NCBI GenBank assembly: GCA_903895855.1
Contig: CAITVN010000178.1
Coordinates: 1-64,000 of the forward strand
Direction: 5' to 3'
Source of the DNA: Oligoflexia bacterium
GTDB taxonomy: Bacteria; Bdellovibrionota; UBA1018
DNA length: 64,000 bases
Below the pieces are notes generated by a model. That model searched no databases and had not been told where the DNA came from. It saw nothing but the letters and a program-made list of their open reading frames with translations. Shown one piece after another: positions 1-8,382 of this stretch. Each line of letters opens with the position of its first letter. Within the stretch, counting starts at the first letter, position 1. Both the position numbers and the translations under genes were made by a program.

Positions 1-347
1 CGGGGATCGTTCAAAGTATTTTAAACAGCGAGAGTGAAACCAACTCATCATCAACTCTTTAGATGTCTGCATCCTCGAAAAAGTGGAATGGCTGTTAATG
101 GCACAGAAAAAAACGGTGTCCCCTGACCCCAGCCTCCATTTCTTGCTCATTTCAAAAAAGACAAAGAATGATTAGAATCTTCGGATACAGGTTAAAAGCA
201 TCTGCCTGTCTTTACGCACTGCTTTTTGGTAACACTTACTTCTGAGGCAATACGGTTTGTCCCGCTAAAATTTTTCAGTAGTCCCTCAATAATTACCGTA
301 ACTGACTGTTTTAGGTGAAGATTTCCAGAGCACCTCGAACGGATGCG
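1..347. other. Intergenic stretch, no gene seen
   Basis: No reading frame longer than about 25 codons was found on either strand, and no convincing promoter or terminator. The only notable string is GGTGTCCCCTGACCCC at 115-130. From memory, C-rich strings of this kind recur near REP-associated transposase genes in other proteobacteria, but there is no transposase here and it may be chance. The left window edge may cut a neighbouring gene that cannot be seen. Confidence 0.5.
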
Positions 348-1697
348 CTACTTACCCGAACCCAATCCCATTGACCCCAAATCAATTTGGGCTAACATTT
401 TCGAAAATTTTCCGGTCGGATACTTCGCCTTGTATTCGACCAAAAATTTGTCGATCCCTTCAGTGCCGTGAAAAAAAACGTGGTTGACTAGGTCGTGAGC
501 GATAATGAAAATTAGCGATAAGGGCGCAATATTTTCGGCGGTTAACCCTCGCGGAAACCCACTGCCATCGGGTCGCTCGTGGTGCTGGGTAATGATGGTG
601 TCAACATCGGTCGGAACTTCTTTAAACTTAGAAGTCACTTGAACCGCAATGCTCGCATGGTTCTTAAATTTCTTGATCTCATCTTCAGTGAATTCGCCTT
701 GTCGGGTATCAAGCTCGGCGATGGTTGAAATTTGAGCCAGAGTCTGATTCGTGATGGCAATGTCGTGAAAAAACGCAGCAAAGGTCAATTTTTGAAAGGT
801 GGTTTCAGAAGACCACTTGAGCATGGTCGCCAAGGCGCAAGACAATTGCGCCGTTAAGATTGCGTGGCTGCCGAGATAATTGTCTTTGTCGGCCGCAATA
901 CTCCTAAATATATTGGCCAACATCGAGTTACCACTTCCGACCGCTTTAATGGTCATCAGCATACCCTGGCGCGCGAGAGCCTGAACTTCAGGGGTAAAGC
1001 CAAGCTTACCACCCAATTCAGCTACGGTCTCGTGAATCGAGGTGGCGACTCGAGTTGCGGCTTCTGGGGTCTGAGCAGCCTTAAATGCCTTTTCCATGTT
1101 GTCTTTGATTCGGTTAGCAAAAAGACTAGCGTCTGAATTCAGCATGTAGAGGTATTCGATATTTTTATTCTTAAAAAATGCCGCCATATCCTTACCACTC
1201 TGATCATCGCCTTTATTAAAAATCTTTAGGTACTTAATAGCCGACAAACGAAGGTACAGATCGCAAGGCAACGGCGAGTCTTTCACCGCCATCAGACCGC
1301 GAATTCGACAGTAATCGGCATCGACCCCTTCTTTTTGAGCCGCCTTCGTTTTTCCAATTTTATCGTTAAAAAGAGCCCTGATCTCATCAGCCACTTTGTT
1401 CGGATTCACATAACCCGCAATCAAATCGGGAAAAGCCAACACCGACTGAACTTTAGGATCTTTTAACACCAGGCACTTCACCTGCACATCGCTCGTCATC
1501 AGGTATTTGAAAATTTTCAAATTTTCGGCTGAATCGTCGCAAATGATGATATCAAACTGATTTGAGTCATCTAACAAATTGGCTAACCCGTCTTGAAGGC
1601 TGATCGCCTCTTTCACGGTTACTTTCAGTTCGCTTTCTAAGAGAAATGCGATCTGAGCTCTGAGGTCATTATCTGCCTTGATGACAAGTGCTTGCAT
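348..1697 (-). CDS. HD-GYP domain protein with a degenerate receiver-like N-terminus
   Basis: This is probably a cytoplasmic cyclic-di-GMP phosphodiesterase or sensor. The last 190 residues hold an HD dyad (FFHDIA) followed by the HD-GYP signature as HHERPDGSGFPRG, in which Tyr of the GYP triad is Phe. The first ~120 residues resemble a response-regulator receiver (acidic DDS after a hydrophobic strand, DIIICDD), but the usual phospho-Asp context and later Thr/Lys are not clear, so phosphorylation is doubtful. A central ~130-residue segment is not recognised. It lies just downstream of the M16 peptidase on the same strand (57-base gap), so co-transcription is possible. HD-GYP membership is fairly sure; catalytic activity is inferred. 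Confidence 0.85.
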   Translation of the reverse strand: MQALVIKADNDLRAQIAFLLESELKVTVKEAISLQDGLANLLDDSNQFDIIICDDSAENLKIFKYLMTSDVQVKCLVLKDPKVQSVLAFPDLIAGYVNPNKVADEIRALFNDKIGKTKAAQKEGVDADYCRIRGLMAVKDSPLPCDLYLRLSAIKYLKIFNKGDDQSGKDMAAFFKNKNIEYLYMLNSDASLFANRIKDNMEKAFKAAQTPEAATRVATSIHETVAELGGKLGFTPEVQALARQGMLMTIKAVGSGNSMLANIFRSIAADKDNYLGSHAILTAQLSCALATMLKWSSETTFQKLTFAAFFHDIAITNQTLAQISTIAELDTRQGEFTEDEIKKFKNHASIAVQVTSKFKEVPTDVDTIITQHHERPDGSGFPRGLTAENIAPLSLIFIIAHDLVNHVFFHGTEGIDKFLVEYKAKYPTGKFSKMLAQIDLGSMGLGSGK

Positions 1698-1754
1698 AGC
1701 AAATGATTCTACGGATCTCGGTCACCGCCGTCAACGACCGACCTCAAAACTCAC

Positions 1755-4448
1755 TCAACCGACAATAGCAGTCACCTGATGGGGTTCAACCAGATATTTA
1801 CGGCACACATCAGCGACTTGTTTTTCAGTCACCGCGTTTATTTGCTCAATCAATTCATCGTCTCTGAGCAACGGCAGCCCATAGAGAGTCTCAAGCCCAT
1901 AATGGGCCGCCAAACTTGTGTCACTCTGCAAATCCATGGCGCGTCGGCCAAGATAGAATTCTTTGGCTCTTTTCATCTCAGATTTCTGGGGTCCTTTAGA
2001 GGCCAACGTTTCAAGCACGGTTCGAATTCCTTGAATCGCTTCATCTTTTTTTGTCGGCGCACAAGCGATGTAGGTGCCAATGTAACCAGGCTCAATGCCC
2101 TCAAAACAGAGTGGCGCCACAGTATAAGCTAGCGATTTTTTTTCTCGCAGCTCGATGAATAAGCGGCCACTTTGACCGCCCAAGAGTGTCTGCAATATTT
2201 TCAGCGCAAACCGATCATCTGATGTCATGGTTGCACCAATTCCGCCCACAATAATATGAGTTTGCTCGCGCCCAAGATTTTTTTCGATCCAACGAGGCGC
2301 CTTCAATTTAGGTTCTGGCGCAACTAAAAGGTCCGATTCAGACTTCGGGGCACTTTGCCCGATAGGGCTGACTCCCCACTGCTTCTCGAGTCCTTCCACA
2401 AAATTCAGTAACTCGGCCCGTCTAACCGCACCGACCACAGTCAATACGGTTTGCTCAGGTCGTACCCAGTGTTTGTGGTATTGTAATAATTTTTGTGTAT
2501 CAATACCCTTGATGCTCTCAAGCGAACCCACTGTGAGCTGTCCATAGGGATGTTCTTCGAAAAGGGTTTCTAAGAACAACTTTGAACAGAGCTGAGCGGT
2601 ATGGTCTTCGAGCGAACGAATAGAATCTTCTACCACTCTTTTTGAATGCTCTAGTTCATCTGCGACAAAAGTGGGTTCAGTCAAAACCTCAGAAAAAAGA
2701 CCCGACAGTGACTGCCACTCTCGGGTCAATCCCGTCAAATGCAGCCCCACTGTGTTTCGCCCTGAATATCCTTCTAAGCTAGCGGCCTTGCCCTCTACGA
2801 TAGCCGAAATTTCATTGGCCTTCAGTTTCTCGGTTCCTTTACTCCAAGTCATCGCCATCAAATGACTGAGTCCCCAATCTTTTTCTGCAGAATCTATTGG
2901 ATGGGCCAATTCAAGCCGCAATCCTCCTAAAGAAGCGGCATGCACCGAGAAAACATGACTTTGAGGTCTCTCAAGGTGAAGTAGCCGAATACCCGAAGGT
3001 CTGATTTCGGCGTAAGGGATTCGACCAATCACTGATTTTTTCGATCCGCTCGAATGTGAGACGACTTTTTGAAAAGATCTCACATTCTTTGGCGCGGCAG
3101 CCGAACCCGTCTTCAAGCCGGTCAGTTGTTTAGCCGCCTCTTTAATCGCCGTCAGGTCGAATTTTTTCTGATCTTTTGGCAACAACAAAACGATGCCCAT
3201 TCGCTCAGGAATCAGATACTTCTTTGCAACTTCTTTGATGTCTTCAGACTCAAGAGCGCGCAAATCTTCGAGGTATTCTCGGTCATAGGTGAGGTCACCG
3301 ACAATAAACTTCATAAAAGCCACTCGTGATGCTAATCCGTCTGCCGTCTGAGTTGAGTAGAGTTTCTCACTTTCAGCATTTACAATCACGCGTTCGAGTT
3401 CTTCGAGCTTCGGCCCCGTCGTCTTCAAATCTTCTATGATCGAAAACAACTTCTCGGTCAGTTGATTGAGTTTTTTCATATCATCGGTTTCAGCGCTAAA
3501 ATACAACATACCCGGATCTCGCGGAATGTAAACTCCACCGTTCACATCGGTTGCAAGAGAAGAACCGTAAAATAACCCCTGATACAACCTCGACAGTTCA
3601 CCTTGCGCCAAAACATTACTGACCACATCAAGTGCGGCGACATCGACATGCTTCAGATCGGGCACGCGAAATGAAACGCAAATAGTGGGCGACTTCACAT
3701 CGAACGCCAAAGTCTCGATTGAGAAGGTTTTTTCTAGCTCGCGGTCAAACGTGCGCCCCACCACTTTTGCAGCCTTTGCTTTAATGACCGACTTGCCAAA
3801 ATATTTTTCAAGTTGGGCAATGAGTTTTGTTTTTCTAGCCTCATCATAAGGACCAGCCAAAATTAGCCCCATTTTGTCAGAAATGTAATGTCGCTGATAA
3901 AAATTCTCGAGCGACTTCACGGTTGCCTTATTTAAGGTCTTAACAAATCCGATCACGGGCTTTCCGTAAGAATGCTTTCGAAAGGTTGCACTAAAAAGCC
4001 TCTGAAAAAGCTGCCGCTGTGGAGAGTCTTCATTCTTGCGAAGCTCTTCTAAGATGACTTCTCGCTCACGTTCAAAGTCAGTTTTTAGAAACTTTTGGGG
4101 TTTTGCCATTTTGCCAAAAACGTCGATAACGTGCTCCCACTGATGAGCTGCGCAAGTGACGTGATAGACGGTTTGATCAAAAGAGGTGTAGGCATTGATG
4201 TCTCCACCGAGTGATTCGATCTCTCGGGCGGTCTTACCCGTAGAAGATTGACCCGTTTCTTTCGCCCCTGAGTCTTTGAAAAGCATGTGTTCTAAAAAAT
4301 GCGCGTATCCCGCCTCGTCTCCGATTTCATCAGCGCTACCCACATTGTTCCACCAATAGGTTGCGGCTACCCCTCCATCAGTTTTCTGAAAAACTACTGG
4401 AATTCCATTACTCAGTCGAACTTGTTCAGGTTTTGTTATTTTCGGCAT
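1755..4448 (-). CDS. M16 family zinc peptidase, tandem two-half protein
   Basis: A pitrilysin/processing-peptidase family protein of about 897 residues, made of an active N-terminal M16 half and a C-terminal half that lacks the zinc motif. The inverted zinc motif HFLEH is at about residues 50-54, followed ~75 residues later by a glutamate-rich helix (REREVILEEL) that would give the third ligand. The second half keeps the fold but reads LSHLMAM where a zinc motif would be, as in fused M16 proteins where the second half only shapes the chamber. The reading frame is open to a GTG at 4496; I prefer the ATG at 4448 because the extra 16 residues do not look like M16 sequence, but neither start has a clear ribosome site. 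No signal peptide is visible with the ATG start. Role: oligopeptide degradation, inferred. Confidence 0.92.
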   Translation of the reverse strand: MPKITKPEQVRLSNGIPVVFQKTDGGVAATYWWNNVGSADEIGDEAGYAHFLEHMLFKDSGAKETGQSSTGKTAREIESLGGDINAYTSFDQTVYHVTCAAHQWEHVIDVFGKMAKPQKFLKTDFEREREVILEELRKNEDSPQRQLFQRLFSATFRKHSYGKPVIGFVKTLNKATVKSLENFYQRHYISDKMGLILAGPYDEARKTKLIAQLEKYFGKSVIKAKAAKVVGRTFDRELEKTFSIETLAFDVKSPTICVSFRVPDLKHVDVAALDVVSNVLAQGELSRLYQGLFYGSSLATDVNGGVYIPRDPGMLYFSAETDDMKKLNQLTEKLFSIIEDLKTTGPKLEELERVIVNAESEKLYSTQTADGLASRVAFMKFIVGDLTYDREYLEDLRALESEDIKEVAKKYLIPERMGIVLLLPKDQKKFDLTAIKEAAKQLTGLKTGSAAAPKNVRSFQKVVSHSSGSKKSVIGRIPYAEIRPSGIRLLHLERPQSHVFSVHAASLGGLRLELAHPIDSAEKDWGLSHLMAMTWSKGTEKLKANEISAIVEGKAASLEGYSGRNTVGLHLTGLTREWQSLSGLFSEVLTEPTFVADELEHSKRVVEDSIRSLEDHTAQLCSKLFLETLFEEHPYGQLTVGSLESIKGIDTQKLLQYHKHWVRPEQTVLTVVGAVRRAELLNFVEGLEKQWGVSPIGQSAPKSESDLLVAPEPKLKAPRWIEKNLGREQTHIIVGGIGATMTSDDRFALKILQTLLGGQSGRLFIELREKKSLAYTVAPLCFEGIEPGYIGTYIACAPTKKDEAIQGIRTVLETLASKGPQKSEMKRAKEFYLGRRAMDLQSDTSLAAHYGLETLYGLPLLRDDELIEQINAVTEKQVADVCRKYLVEPHQVTAIVG

Positions 4449-4582
4449 CGGCCAAATGTAGCCCGTTGGAGCTGACCAATCAATAGACAATCGCACCAGT
4501 GACTCAATTTGACATGAGAAAACCCTTGTAATTGCAAATAAAAACCGGTTACAGATGTCCAGAAACTAACACCTGTTTTTTT

Positions 4583-4981
4583 ATGTCACATAGTTTAAAC
4601 TTTTCATTAATGTCACCGTCAAGCAATCGTCGAACTGCACAGTTTTTTGGACTAGGCGAACTCGAAGGTAAATTATCTCGGCTGAGTCGAGAGCGAACGG
4701 TCATAAAAAGAACGGCCGCAACCGCAGTGGCCATTATCGCATTCATCGGGTTTGGACAGTGGTACCTCACCCCTCGCTCGACAGGCATTCACATTGATGC
4801 GCTCAGAAATTCATCTCACCTAACCAGCGTCGCTTACGAAACAGCCAAAAAGGCCAACAATATTCGTTACCAATCAAGATCTCCGGCTTCGACCATCGAG
4901 GCGGCAGCCGGTCTGAAGCCCGTAGAAAATTTAAACGTGAATCAACTAAGTCCCACTGGGACCGAAATAACCGGCAAATAA
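4583..4981 (+). CDS. Small single-pass membrane protein, unknown function
   Basis: A protein of about 132 residues with a basic stretch (RLSRERTVIKR) before a single hydrophobic helix (TAATAVAIIAFIGFGQWYL), then ~75 polar residues rich in Ser, Asn and Thr. The pattern suggests a type II inner-membrane protein with a periplasmic tail. The frame is open from a TTG at 4532; ATGs at 4583 and 4610 are both possible and none has a clear Shine-Dalgarno. It is divergent from the M16 peptidase and precedes the RRM protein by ~110 bases. I recognise no family. Confidence 0.6.
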   Translation: MSHSLNFSLMSPSSNRRTAQFFGLGELEGKLSRLSRERTVIKRTAATAVAIIAFIGFGQWYLTPRSTGIHIDALRNSSHLTSVAYETAKKANNIRYQSRSPASTIEAAAGLKPVENLNVNQLSPTGTEITGK

Positions 4982-5000
4982 TGCATAGCTTGAAAACACA

Positions 5001-5029
5001 TCGACAATTAGGCCTATTTCGCGATAAAT
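5001..5029 (+). promoter_or_regulatory. Possible sigma70-type promoter for the RRM gene
   Basis: TCGACA at 5001-5006 matches the -35 consensus at five of six positions. A weaker -10 candidate (GATAAA, 5023-5028) follows after 16 bases. This would leave a leader of about 55 bases before the RRM protein start, with AAAGGAAG about 20 bases upstream of the ATG. It is a by-eye match only. Confidence 0.3.
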
Positions 5030-5090
5030 TGATAACTGTAACTAGTAATACGGCTTTGAAAGGAAGCCTTGTAACGAAAACACCTCTCGC

Positions 5091-5630
5091 ATGAATAAGA
5101 AAATCTTTGTTGGTAATTTACCCTTCACCGCTCAAGAAAACGACTTGATGGCAATCTTTGCCTCAGACGGGCGGCAAGTGACCTCGATAAAACTTCTCAT
5201 TGATCAAGCTACCGGAAGATCCCGAGGATTCGCCTTTGTAGAAATGTCATCTGAAGATGACGCTCAAAAAGCATTTGATGCACTCAATGGAAAAGATTTC
5301 ATGGGTCGTCCACTCAATTTGAGTGAGGCCCGCGAAGGTCCGCAACGCGGCCCTGGCGCACCTTATGTTCCAGCCGGTCCTCGCGTAGGCCTTACGCCTA
5401 GCGGTGGTCCCGTCATTGGTCCTCGTCCAAATGGCTCACCGGGCGCTCCGCCCCCTCGTCCATTTGACCGAGATTCTAGACCTCCACGTGAAGGTCGTCC
5501 TTATAGTCCGCGGGGCGCACCCGAACCCGCATCAACAGAAATACCTGCTGATGACCAGTCCAATAAGCGCAATCGTCGATTTGATCAGAAAAACAAAGAG
5601 CGTGACCAACGTCGCTCTGGCCGATTCTAA
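5091..5630 (+). CDS. RRM-domain RNA-binding protein with Gly/Pro/Arg-rich tail
   Basis: The first ~80 residues form one RNA recognition motif, with RNP2 as IFVGNLPF (residues 4-11) and RNP1 as RGFAFVEM. It resembles the small bacterial and cyanobacterial RRM proteins linked to cold response and mRNA binding. Unlike the short members of that family, it has a further ~100 residues of low-complexity sequence, first Gly/Pro/Arg-rich (repeated RP, PR and GP pairs) and then a strongly basic C-terminus (KRNRRFDQKNKERDQRR). This tail is probably disordered and could bind RNA or drive condensation; that is inference. It lies 18 bases before trxC and may share its transcript. Confidence 0.9.
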   Translation: MNKKIFVGNLPFTAQENDLMAIFASDGRQVTSIKLLIDQATGRSRGFAFVEMSSEDDAQKAFDALNGKDFMGRPLNLSEAREGPQRGPGAPYVPAGPRVGLTPSGGPVIGPRPNGSPGAPPPRPFDRDSRPPREGRPYSPRGAPEPASTEIPADDQSNKRNRRFDQKNKERDQRRSGRF

Positions 5631-5648
5631 TCTAGTCTAGATAAAATC

Positions 5649-6095
5649 ATGAACCACTCTTATGCGGTCTGTCCCAGTTGCGACGGTTTGAATCGATTTG
5701 ACGTCGATCTAGCATTGTCGAAAACTCCTATCTGTGGAAAATGCAAAACAGACTTGCCCTTTCACCGAGGGGTCGTGACGGTTTCAGCCTCTCAACTTTC
5801 TGTGCTGACCAAGAAATCGCCCTTACCTGTCATCGTCGATTTTTGGGCTCCTTGGTGTGGCCCCTGCAAAACCTTCGCACCCACCTTCGAATCGGCTGCA
5901 ATCGGGCTTAAAGCCCAGCTGGTATTCGCAAAACTGAACACAGAAGCCCACCCACTTGCCGGCGATGTTTACAGTATTCGAAGTATTCCGACCTTAACCC
6001 TGTTTCGAAACGGCAGAGAAATCGCTCGACAGTCTGGAGCCATGCCCGCTGAGATGCTGAATCGCTGGATTCATCAGAACCTAGGCGCGGCATAA
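5649..6095 (+). CDS. trxC: Thioredoxin 2
   Basis: A 148-residue cytoplasmic disulfide reductase. The N-terminal zinc ribbon that separates thioredoxin 2 from thioredoxin 1 is present (CPSC at residues 8-11 and CGKC at 29-32). The thioredoxin fold follows, with the redox motif WCGPC at 69-73 and a cis-proline context SIPTLTLF. Length and layout match TrxC. Its stop lies four bases before the hemW start, so the two are probably cotranscribed. Confidence 0.95.
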   Translation: MNHSYAVCPSCDGLNRFDVDLALSKTPICGKCKTDLPFHRGVVTVSASQLSVLTKKSPLPVIVDFWAPWCGPCKTFAPTFESAAIGLKAQLVFAKLNTEAHPLAGDVYSIRSIPTLTLFRNGREIARQSGAMPAEMLNRWIHQNLGAA

Positions 6096-6099
6096 TTCG

Positions 6100-7245
6100 A
6101 TGCCCACCTCAACTGAACTGTCTTCAGCTTCTGAATCGATTCACAGCCTTTATTTTCACATTCCGTTTTGCGAAGCCAAATGCCACTACTGTGATTTTTA
6201 TTCAATTGGCCGAGAAAAAACTCCAGTGGGCGCACCCGATCGTTTCATCACCGCTTTACGCGTCGAGTGCGAACTGAGAGCAGCTGGCTTCGATTTTTCT
6301 CATATTGAAACGGTGTTTTTCGGTGGAGGCACCCCCACTACGATTGACCCAGAAAAACTGGCTTGGGCGATCGAGCCTCTCAAACTCAACTCGCAAGCGG
6401 TATTCGAGTGGACCTGCGAAGCCAATCCTTCTAGCGTCACCCAAGAAAAAATCGCAGCCCTGAGGTTAATCGGAGTCAATCGCATCAGTATGGGCGTGCA
6501 AGCCACTGAAAACCCTTTTTTAAAACTACTCGGTCGAGTTCACAGCGAGAGTGAAGCGAGGCGGGCAATCGACGAAGTCTTTTCTGCCGGCATCACCAAC
6601 CTCTCAGTTGATCTCTTATGCGGTGTGCCCGGGCAAACCCTCAAAAACATCGAGAGCTCACTCTCAGTACTCACCTCGTACCCCATCAACCACTTGAGCT
6701 GCTACCTTCTCACACTAGCCAAGCATCACCCCATGGCGAAAGACCTACCGAATGAAGAAACTCAACTTGAGCACCTGCTTTTTGTTCATCAGTGGTTAGC
6801 GAGTCATGGCTTCGAACACTATGAAATTTCAAATTTCTGCAAACCTGGATTTGAATCAAAACACAATCTCAACTACTGGAAAGGCCGTGGCTACCTTGGT
6901 TTTGGCCCATCAGCACATTCTTTTTTTTCGTCGACCCCGAAACGCTTCAAAAATGCTTCTTCACACTTGTTTTACGCGAGCGAGCTCATTGAAAAAAATC
7001 GCATTCCGATTGATTTCGAAGAAACCTTGAGCCCTACAGACCTCGAGTTAGAAAAATGGATGTTAAGCTTAAGACTGGCCAGCGGCTTTCCAAAAGCTTG
7101 GCTCAATACCGAGAGACGACAATCACTGGCAAATCGTTTCATCACTGAAAAACTACTCGAGAGCCATCCCAATAATGCACTCAACTTACGACCCACCCCG
7201 CGCGGGTTTGCTCTGAGCGATCAATTGATTCGAGAATTGAGCTAG
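6100..7245 (+). CDS. hemW: Radical SAM heme chaperone HemW (coproporphyrinogen oxidase-like)
   Basis: A 381-residue radical SAM protein with the cluster motif CEAKCHYCDF (Cys 24, 28, 31) after YFHIPF, and the SAM-binding GGGTPT region. Members of this family were long labelled oxygen-independent coproporphyrinogen III oxidase; HemW forms lack the extra features of HemN and insert heme into respiratory proteins. The short N-terminus and C-terminal HemN_C-like region fit HemW. It is the last gene of the RRM-trxC-hemW run and is followed by a strong terminator candidate at 7341-7377. Confidence 0.93.
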   Translation: MPTSTELSSASESIHSLYFHIPFCEAKCHYCDFYSIGREKTPVGAPDRFITALRVECELRAAGFDFSHIETVFFGGGTPTTIDPEKLAWAIEPLKLNSQAVFEWTCEANPSSVTQEKIAALRLIGVNRISMGVQATENPFLKLLGRVHSESEARRAIDEVFSAGITNLSVDLLCGVPGQTLKNIESSLSVLTSYPINHLSCYLLTLAKHHPMAKDLPNEETQLEHLLFVHQWLASHGFEHYEISNFCKPGFESKHNLNYWKGRGYLGFGPSAHSFFSSTPKRFKNASSHLFYASELIEKNRIPIDFEETLSPTDLELEKWMLSLRLASGFPKAWLNTERRQSLANRFITEKLLESHPNNALNLRPTPRGFALSDQLIRELS

Positions 7246-7340
7246 ACCTTTCATCAATAAGAAAAGCCCCCCACTCAGGTCAGTTAACCTTAAGTAGCAG
7301 CAATCTGGCGCGAATGAAAATCTAGCAAATACAAGCCAGC

Positions 7341-7377
7341 GTCAGAGGTCTCTTTCACTGACTCGAATTTTTTTTTT
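7341..7377 (+). terminator. Rho-independent terminator after hemW
   Basis: GTCAG at 7341-7345 pairs with CTGAC at 7358-7362, with one further G-C pair beyond an A-A mismatch, followed five bases later by ten consecutive T at 7368-7377. It lies about 100 bases past the hemW stop and overlaps the stop codon of the opposing small ORF. Confidence 0.65.
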
Positions 7378-7564
7378 ACCGAATTGCCCGATCACGACAA
7401 GCCACCAGCCAGCTATTTTGAAAATAATTAGATTCAAGTGCGAGATCACCTAAACCATAGCGAAGTACCTCGCCGAACGTTTGTTCGGCGAGGTCTCGCA
7501 CAGCTTTTGGCAACTCGTCTTGAATTCTCATCTGACTTAATGTTGAATGAGGATTCAAATTCAT
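7376..7564 (-). CDS. Small protein, 62 residues, unknown
   Basis: Begins MNLNPHSTLSQMRIQDELPK. The start is supported by GGAGGTAAT directly before the ATG at 7564, one of the better ribosome sites in the window. The stop of the preceding small ORF (TAA, 7568-7566) lies inside this ribosome site and one base before the ATG, so the two are probably translated as a pair. The middle (AVRDLAEQTFGEVLRYG) could be a helix; no family is recognised. An in-frame upstream extension to 7672 exists but lacks support. Confidence 0.55.
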   Translation of the reverse strand: MNLNPHSTLSQMRIQDELPKAVRDLAEQTFGEVLRYGLGDLALESNYFQNSWLVACRDRAIR

Positions 7565-7565
7565 A

Positions 7566-7817
7566 TTACCTCCACACAGCCCAGTTTTGAAGAGGCTCAG
7601 AAAGCCAAGGCCTCTCAAGTTCTTTTGAAGGCAAATGCGGAGCCACCCGTATTCGCAACTGTGCTGGTTCAAGCCAGAAACTCACCCAGCCTCGCCAATT
7701 CCAGCCCTCCAAAGGTGGCGGCCTCTCGTTCTCGCGACTCACGAGAACACCGCCTTCGATCACATTCAAATTCACCTGTGATTCAAGATCTATTTTTCTT
7801 AATACATTGGTAGACAT
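7566..7817 (-). CDS. Small protein, 83 residues, unknown
   Basis: Starts MSTNVLRKIDLESQ at an ATG preceded by CGGAG eight bases upstream. The N-terminal 30 residues look like a short beta segment (VNLNVIEGGVLVSREN); the rest is unusually rich in Trp and Pro (six Trp in the last 45 residues). It runs directly into the 62-residue ORF. A competing frame lies on the opposite strand (7547-7813), but it has no comparable ribosome site. Function unknown. Confidence 0.5.
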   Translation of the reverse strand: MSTNVLRKIDLESQVNLNVIEGGVLVSRENERPPPLEGWNWRGWVSFWLEPAQLRIRVAPHLPSKELERPWLSEPLQNWAVWR

Positions 7818-8062
7818 ATATAACTCCGATTGTTGATTTCATACGGCAAACTAAACGATTCACCACGCGGCCGTACACGCCTGGCAAAATTTAAAAATTG
7901 TTTTAAATAAATATTGAAAACTAAGTTACCGAGTGAATTCTCTCGTGCAGAAAAAGCGTTGGGTGACATTCGCGCAAATCAGGACTGACTCACACGCACA
8001 GCAACCCAAATAGCATCGCTTTTTTTAGCGTAACTACTGAATTTAATTTGATAATAATTGTT

Positions 8063-8182
8063 TTAGAAGGCCGAATCGCCAAAAAGATAAGACGAGGGGC
8101 GAATACAAATTACGGAATTCATCATTCCAGCAACGTCGGTCATCGAATTCACTACTTTTGCGGTTTGTTTTTGTTTGTTCAT
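8063..8182 (-). CDS. Very small protein, 39 residues, unknown
   Basis: Starts MNKQKQTAKVVNSMTDVAG and ends in a Phe. It is supported by AAAGGGGG seven bases before the ATG and by a promoter candidate ~60 bases upstream. It is upstream of and on the same strand as the 83- and 62-residue ORFs, with a gap of 245 bases that contains no other clear gene. It could be a leader peptide, a small regulator or an antitoxin-like peptide; none of this is shown by the sequence. Confidence 0.45.
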   Translation of the reverse strand: MNKQKQTAKVVNSMTDVAGMMNSVICIRPSSYLFGDSAF

Positions 8183-8246
8183 GACACGGCCCCCTTTCAA
8201 AGGATTTTAAATTAACACCCTAAGAAGTGCTAATGTGTACTTTAAT

Positions 8247-8275
8247 TATATAAATACTTTCGATGAAATGCGCAA
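8247..8275 (-). promoter_or_regulatory. Promoter candidate for the 39-residue ORF
   Basis: On the minus strand TTGCGC (8275-8270) is followed after 17 bases by TATATA (8252-8247), which overlaps TATAAT two bases further on. The surrounding DNA is distinctly AT-rich. This fits a housekeeping promoter firing leftward toward the small ORFs. Confidence 0.45.
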
Positions 8276-8382
8276 TTCATTTCTTTATTAAACTAAAAAA
8301 TTTCAAAAATAGAGCCACAAATAAGAATTGCTTGCTGCAAAAGTCATGATGACCTAAAACATTCATTAGGAAAACTTTCATC

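Noticed and set aside
115-130. GGTGTCCCCTGACCCC as a REP or transposase-associated repeat
   Set aside because: Only one copy seen, no hairpin partner and no transposase nearby; left as a remark in the intergenic entry.
5404-5640. 78-codon plus-strand frame inside the RRM gene tail
   Set aside because: It is a frame produced by the Gly/Pro-rich codons of the RRM protein tail and has no start signal.
7547-7813. 88-codon plus-strand frame over the small minus-strand ORFs
   Set aside because: It has no ribosome site, while both minus-strand frames do.
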